IMG/VR virus record: IMGVR_UViG_3300042882_000932
Location: 1-58,414 of that record
Origin: a virus
DNA: 58,414 nucleotides
Reading direction: 5' to 3' (one strand)
Positions 54,267 to 58,414 of the stretch are shown here, piece by piece; the first letter of the stretch is position 1, and every line of letters begins with the position of its first letter. A program made the translations under genes and the position numbers. The notes under the pieces are model-generated. The model was not told where the DNA came from. It saw nothing but the letters and a program-made list of their open reading frames with translations, and did no database searches.

Positions 54267-56297
54267 ATGGCCGAGTCAAATATTGCAAATACAACGACGC
54301 TTTATGGGCGTACGAACTATTTAAACGTCACAGACTACAACCAAATTTTAGTCGCGAATCCTCCCGAGTCCGGCGTCATATACAAAATTAACTCGCTATT
54401 TATCGCGAATAAAGACGAAAACTACGCAGTCGACATTGATGTTCGTATTGTGCGTATTGTCGGCTCGGGTGCGTACGCGGAAGTAAAGTCTTTTTATCTA
54501 GCCAAATCCATTACGGTACCGCGCGACGCAACGCTTATTGCCGTGTGCCGCGACAACCCAATTTATCTTGAATCAGGAGATATGGTTCAAGTTAGAGCCG
54601 GTATAGATGCTCGAGCAGACGCCACCGTTTCGTATGAGTTTATTGCCGACACCGTAGTTGTCCCGCCAACGCTTACAGTGCCGTCAGCGCCGCTTAATCT
54701 AACGGCAGAACCAGGTAACGCGACTATTTCGTTGTACTGGAGCGAACCAGCTGCAAACGGCGGTACACCAGTTTTTGATTACGTTATTCAAGTTTCTTCG
54801 CGGCCTGACTCGTCTACGGCGTGGCCTGTATTCACTACCTTAACTAAACCAGAATCTGCGGCACGATCGTTTTCGTTAGCAGCAACAAACGGGCACGAGT
54901 ATAGGTTTCGGGTCGGGGCGTTAAATGGTTTAGGTGTTGGTGCGTGGAGCAACGTGACCGATATCGTCACGCCAACAAGTTTTGCTGCTCCAAGCAATCT
55001 GACTGCCACGGCTTATAACGCGTCTGCACTTATAAACTGGAGCACGCCAGGCAGCATTCCGAGCGGCGTGGTAATTACACAGTATGCTGTACGTTGGTCT
55101 ATAGACGACGGTCAAACATGGTTGCCCAGTCGTAATGGTATTTTGACTGGCAGCGTTACTACTGCAAAAACAATTTTAAATTTGCAGAACAACATACCGT
55201 ATGTATTTAGTGTACGCGGCATAGCGGCAAATACTGCGGGTATTTGGAGCATACCGTCTACACAAGTAATCCCGTTAAGCAGTTCGCCTCCTGCTCCGAT
55301 TAATTCTGCAAATTATGCGGGTGCGGCAAACTGGAACGCCACGACTAACGGTAATTTGTTGTCTGTAGGCACGTCGGGCAGTACTAGCGCGTACGGGTTA
55401 TATGACATGAACGGCAACGTAAATGAATGGTTAGAAACGCGCTCGGTTGAGGCAAGTTCAAGTGCTGACGCTTATACGCCAGGCGGCGCGTTTACCGACG
55501 TGCTCCTCGATAAACTCGCCAGCACAGGATTTATATCTAGTGGTTCTGGCTTAAACACTCAACAGTATTTATCCGTCACGGCAAAGACGCCGACATGCGG
55601 CTTTAGACTGGTAAGTTTTGAGACTAGCCCCGTTATTTTGCATAGCAATATCTTTATGGATGTTGGCGACATAGGTAATTCAAACGCGGCTTCAAACGGA
55701 TTTCTTTTCCGTAGTTTTGGTGCCGTCGCGTATGCCTACAAAATACAGAAATACGAAGTCTCAAATGCGGAGTATGTTGATTTTTTAAACAACGTAGATC
55801 CAACCGGTGCAAATACTTTAGGGCTTTACGACGCTAACATGGCAAGTAATGTGCACGGCGGTATTGTGTATAACGCGGCCGGATCAGCGGGGGCACGGTA
55901 CGAAATAAGACAAAACATGGCGGCGAAGCCTGTTAATTTTGTTTCATGGTACTCTGCGATACGTTACGCTAACTGGCTGCACAACGGACGGACTGGTCCG
56001 GGTACCACAGAAAACGGCTCGTATCAATTCTCGTCTGCATTCCCAACTGGCGACGATACGCCGGCGGGTGATTTTACAAACTACGCTGCCACGCCCGAAA
56101 ACGACGGCTCTGACTCTGATCTTACGTTAGTGCGTAAAACCGGTGCGAAATACGTTCTGCCGACAACGCACGAATGGTTTAAAGCCGCGTTTTACAAAGG
56201 CGGCGGCACGCAGGCTGGTTACTGGGAGTACGCTACACGCTCAAACACGCCGCCGAGTGCGGTTACCGCGACAGCGACGGGTGACGGAGTCTTATAA
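54267..56297 (+). CDS. Adhesin: N-domain, two FN3, circularly permuted FGE-like domain
   Basis: This 676-residue protein has GGAGG (54256-54260) 6 bases before the ATG at 54267; a TTG at 54261 adds only two residues. Residues 1-129 are paralogous to the small protein at 46506. Two fibronectin III domains follow (PSAPLNLTAEPGNATISLYW near 139; APSNLTATAYNASALINW near 239). The rest is an FGE/SUMF1-type fold in reversed order. The usual C-terminal half comes first (NSANYAGAANWN, YGLYDMNGNVNEW near 377, CGFRLVSF near 444), then the usual N-terminal half (YKIQKYEVSNAEYVDFLN near 491, KPVNFVSWYSAIRYANW near 554, VLPTTHEWFKAAFY near 630). The catalytic Cys pair of true FGE is absent. A lectin-like binding role is likely. 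Confidence 0.75.
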   Translation: MAESNIANTTTLYGRTNYLNVTDYNQILVANPPESGVIYKINSLFIANKDENYAVDIDVRIVRIVGSGAYAEVKSFYLAKSITVPRDATLIAVCRDNPIYLESGDMVQVRAGIDARADATVSYEFIADTVVVPPTLTVPSAPLNLTAEPGNATISLYWSEPAANGGTPVFDYVIQVSSRPDSSTAWPVFTTLTKPESAARSFSLAATNGHEYRFRVGALNGLGVGAWSNVTDIVTPTSFAAPSNLTATAYNASALINWSTPGSIPSGVVITQYAVRWSIDDGQTWLPSRNGILTGSVTTAKTILNLQNNIPYVFSVRGIAANTAGIWSIPSTQVIPLSSSPPAPINSANYAGAANWNATTNGNLLSVGTSGSTSAYGLYDMNGNVNEWLETRSVEASSSADAYTPGGAFTDVLLDKLASTGFISSGSGLNTQQYLSVTAKTPTCGFRLVSFETSPVILHSNIFMDVGDIGNSNAASNGFLFRSFGAVAYAYKIQKYEVSNAEYVDFLNNVDPTGANTLGLYDANMASNVHGGIVYNAAGSAGARYEIRQNMAAKPVNFVSWYSAIRYANWLHNGRTGPGTTENGSYQFSSAFPTGDDTPAGDFTNYAATPENDGSDSDLTLVRKTGAKYVLPTTHEWFKAAFYKGGGTQAGYWEYATRSNTPPSAVTATATGDGVL

Positions 56298-58033
56298 TGC
56301 GTTCATCAGGTCCGGGCCGCCTACTTTTCATCAATCAGTACGACTCCCTGGTGAGCGCACACGGGGCTAACTACGTACCGCCGTCGGCATGCAACCAGTC
56401 GACTGGGCTGTGGACGCTGGCGGAAGCAGCGAACTACATAGCCGAAGGACGTTGGCCGTCATCATATTTTACGGTTTCGCCGCTGCCCAATGTTGAACTA
56501 CGCTGCGTGAATTCTGTAACGTTAGAAAGTCAGGTGAGCCAGCCATGCAACAACAGCAATTTTTTTAATTATACGCCGCTGTATTTTTGGGAAGTGTCAA
56601 CAGACGGTGGCAACACATGGCAGCCTGTTACAAAAAGCGCCTACAATTTAACAAGCAAAAAAATAACAATCGGCAACGCTGAGGCTAGTGACGGGACAGT
56701 AAACGCAGCAAACCAGTTTTACGGATATGTCGACTCTGTGCGTGTAACAAAGGGAATACCGCGCTACACGGCGGGCGTTATTTCGGGCTATAACCCGGCG
56801 ACTGCAACGGCTGACCTAGCCGATAATTACACAAAATTAGGTGTAAACCTTGGCAGCCCAGGCACAAGAACAGTATTCAGTCCCGTAATTAACGTTTGGA
56901 CGCCTAGTATTGGTAGTGCTGGTAATTCGCAAAATATTCGTGTCACTACTACGCCGGGCATTAACAGCACGTGGGACAACCTTTTTCCTGTCACACAAAG
57001 CGCAGCATTTTTTGGCTACGGCAGCAACACATCTGCAGTGCAGTTTGTAACGAGTACAAAAAATTACGTCGACCCGCCGCCCGCCGCTGGTAGCGTAGCC
57101 GGGGGGTTGGGGACACACTTCAACTATCTTCGTATTACAAATAGCAGTTTGACCGTACCGTACGACTTCGCAGTCTATCTTGATGATTGCTGTTACGAAG
57201 GGTATGTGCGCGTACGGCGGTTTCTGCATTCATACAACGATAGCGCCGGCTCAGAATCAATTTTCATAGACACACGCACAAACAAAGACGCCACAGACGG
57301 TATCTGCATTTATTTTACACCGCAAAATGGGGCAATTGGTTTTGTAAATGTAAAAATTCCCAACACAACCAAAATCCTCAAATACGGTCCAATTACAAAC
57401 ACTGTTTATTACCACATTGCGGTATCAAAACAATTTAATACATGGCGTCTTTATGTCGGCGGGATACTTCGCGACGAGATCACATCCCAAGGTGCAAGTC
57501 TTAATTTGACCGGCTTAACGACTGCAGACAACGGAACGAAATACCGTGTATACGTACAACTCGGCGCACTTAGAGCACAGTACAGCGATCCGGCTACTAT
57601 TACTATTACGATCGCACAATTTGCGTGGGAGAACCTTGGCACTTTTTCGGGGCCGTTTATTTTGGCCACAGACACGACTACTTACGCTCCCGCGCATTAC
57701 TACACAATTACGCCAGGGCTTTATACAGTCAAAGCACGGGCTTACATCAGTAACTTCTTGGGCGGCGTGTTCTCTTATCAGTGGCAAACTAACGCTAACC
57801 CTATCACGCAACCAGATGAAGAATTTTGGCAAGACATCCCCGGAGCCAACGGCGAAGTAAATAATATGAGCTCAGGTCAATCACCTCTATCCGTAGCCGA
57901 GTTAGTTTTTAGCAATACGTTTGTGTTACAGACTGCGGCTGAGTCTGACGTACAGGGTTGGCGTGTTGTTGTACGTTGTAATGATATTTCTTCCACAAGT
58001 CGCGTAATCATTACAAATACTGTACCAACTTAG
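56297..58033 (+). CDS. Adhesin with LamG segments inserted in an Ig-like domain
   Basis: This 578-residue protein starts at an ATG sharing a base with the previous stop. The N-terminus has GLWTLAEAANYIAEGRWPSS, paralogous to the gene at 46877. An Ig-like first half (residues 62-118, YFWEVSTDGGNTWQPV) runs into what is normally the end of a LamG domain (121-161, ITIGNAEASDG, FYGYVDSVRVTKGIPRYTAG). LamG start and middle follow later (276-400, NYLRITNSSLTVPYDFAV, FIDTRT, YYHIAVSKQFNTWRLYVGG), and then the Ig-like second half (401-438, LTGLTTADNGTKYRVYVQLG). A further Ig-like region (SYQWQTNANPI) lies near the C-terminus. It is probably a receptor-binding virion protein. Confidence 0.7.
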   Translation: MRSSGPGRLLFINQYDSLVSAHGANYVPPSACNQSTGLWTLAEAANYIAEGRWPSSYFTVSPLPNVELRCVNSVTLESQVSQPCNNSNFFNYTPLYFWEVSTDGGNTWQPVTKSAYNLTSKKITIGNAEASDGTVNAANQFYGYVDSVRVTKGIPRYTAGVISGYNPATATADLADNYTKLGVNLGSPGTRTVFSPVINVWTPSIGSAGNSQNIRVTTTPGINSTWDNLFPVTQSAAFFGYGSNTSAVQFVTSTKNYVDPPPAAGSVAGGLGTHFNYLRITNSSLTVPYDFAVYLDDCCYEGYVRVRRFLHSYNDSAGSESIFIDTRTNKDATDGICIYFTPQNGAIGFVNVKIPNTTKILKYGPITNTVYYHIAVSKQFNTWRLYVGGILRDEITSQGASLNLTGLTTADNGTKYRVYVQLGALRAQYSDPATITITIAQFAWENLGTFSGPFILATDTTTYAPAHYYTITPGLYTVKARAYISNFLGGVFSYQWQTNANPITQPDEEFWQDIPGANGEVNNMSSGQSPLSVAELVFSNTFVLQTAAESDVQGWRVVVRCNDISSTSRVIITNTVPT

Positions 58034-58047
58034 TAGCGCGTAAAAAC

Positions 58048-58414
58048 ATGCCAGACGCTGTTAAATTTACGCTTGTTAGAAACAAAATACGCGTTGATTA
58101 CTGCGGCGGTCCGGCTATTATGTCGCCAAAAACTGGCAGCGATAAAGACTGCTGCTGCAGCGAATGCGAAGAAGATACATTTGAAGAAATGACTTTAGAG
58201 TACTCGGCGTGCCACGGCTGCGAACGCGCTGTGTTCGGTGTTCTCGTGTCTTTTGATCCATTTCCAGATACGTCTAAATGGACGCGCATTGGCCGCGTTA
58301 ATTTAAATACAAGTCTGGCAACTCCACCTCCCTGCACATATGCTCCAGCAACGTACATAAACGAAGCGCTTATTAATCGCATCATTAAAAAACGCGAAAA
58401 TAAAACAAACTGCT
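58048..58414 (+). CDS. Cysteine-rich hypothetical protein (partial, runs off window)
   Basis: An open frame from ATG 58048 continues to the window end without a stop (122 codons visible). It begins MPDAVKFTLVRNKIRVDYCG and contains a Cys cluster (DKDCCCSECEEDTFEE) followed by YSACHGCERAVFGVLVSF, so zinc binding is plausible. It starts 14 bases after the adhesin stop. Similar short Cys-rich proteins follow fibre genes in other phages. Function is unknown, and the C-terminus is missing. Confidence 0.6.
   Translation, partial: MPDAVKFTLVRNKIRVDYCGGPAIMSPKTGSDKDCCCSECEEDTFEEMTLEYSACHGCERAVFGVLVSFDPFPDTSKWTRIGRVNLNTSLATPPPCTYAPATYINEALINRIIKKRENKTNC

Noticed and set aside
54267-56297. Active formylglycine-generating enzyme
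   Set aside because: The active-site Cys pair region is absent (only one Cys before GFR), and the domain is part of an adhesin with FN3 domains, so catalysis is unlikely.
46877-58033. Diversity-generating retroelement (C-type-lectin fold as variable protein)
   Set aside because: No reverse transcriptase gene, template repeat or adenine-biased variable region is visible in the window. The FGE-fold region shows no second near-identical copy.

Overview
The window is a contiguous piece of a tailed double-stranded DNA bacteriophage genome (Caudoviricetes-type). Genes are packed almost end to end, usually with 1-4 base ATGA, GTGA or TAATG overlaps. All but two lie on the plus strand. No integrase, repressor, tRNA, transposase or CRISPR array is visible, and the terminase and major capsid genes are not recognisable here, so the window is probably only part of the genome. 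A planctomycete host is suggested by two things recalled from family knowledge, not searched: short proteins built around a T-D-E-E-R-E ... L-L-E-R-T-K module, and a formylglycine-generating-enzyme (FGE/SUMF1)-like domain that resembles those of planctomycete secreted proteins.

Layout. Positions 1-1.7 kb hold a tandem array of tiny paralogous genes that are translationally coupled through a repeated junction motif. Positions 1.8-19 kb are the replication and recombination block: SbcD/SbcC (gp47/gp46-like) nuclease, SF2 helicase, DnaB-like helicase, TOPRIM primase, a large family A DNA polymerase with an N-terminal uracil-DNA-glycosylase-like domain, a separately transcribed putative ssDNA-binding protein bounded by its own promoter and a strong terminator, a RecA/UvsX-like recombinase and a MazG-like pyrophosphohydrolase. 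Positions 19-30 kb are mostly small proteins of unknown function, with a DUF1016_N-like protein, a glycosyltransferase and a RuvC-like resolvase. Positions 30-36 kb carry the portal protein, a GT-B glycosyltransferase, a SpoT/MESH1-like HD protein and thymidylate kinase.

Positions 36-58 kb are a very large fibre and surface-decoration cassette. It has three collagen-like Gly-X-Thr/Gly-X-Y proteins, a 1850-residue fibre with a 1.74 kb-spaced internal duplication, LamG, Ig-like, fibronectin III and FGE-fold adhesin domains, a PAPS-type sulfotransferase and three further glycosyltransferases, two of them on the minus strand. The simplest reading is that the enzymes glycosylate and possibly sulfate either the Thr-rich collagen fibres or the host surface, while the lectin-like domains bind host glycans.

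The most unusual observation is that domains in three neighbouring adhesin genes appear circularly permuted: a LamG in the gene at 46877, an FGE fold in the gene at 54267, and a LamG inside an Ig-like domain in the gene at 56297. This suggests a repeated mechanism of domain insertion by excised circles or tandem duplication. These calls rest on motif order read by eye and need a structural check.
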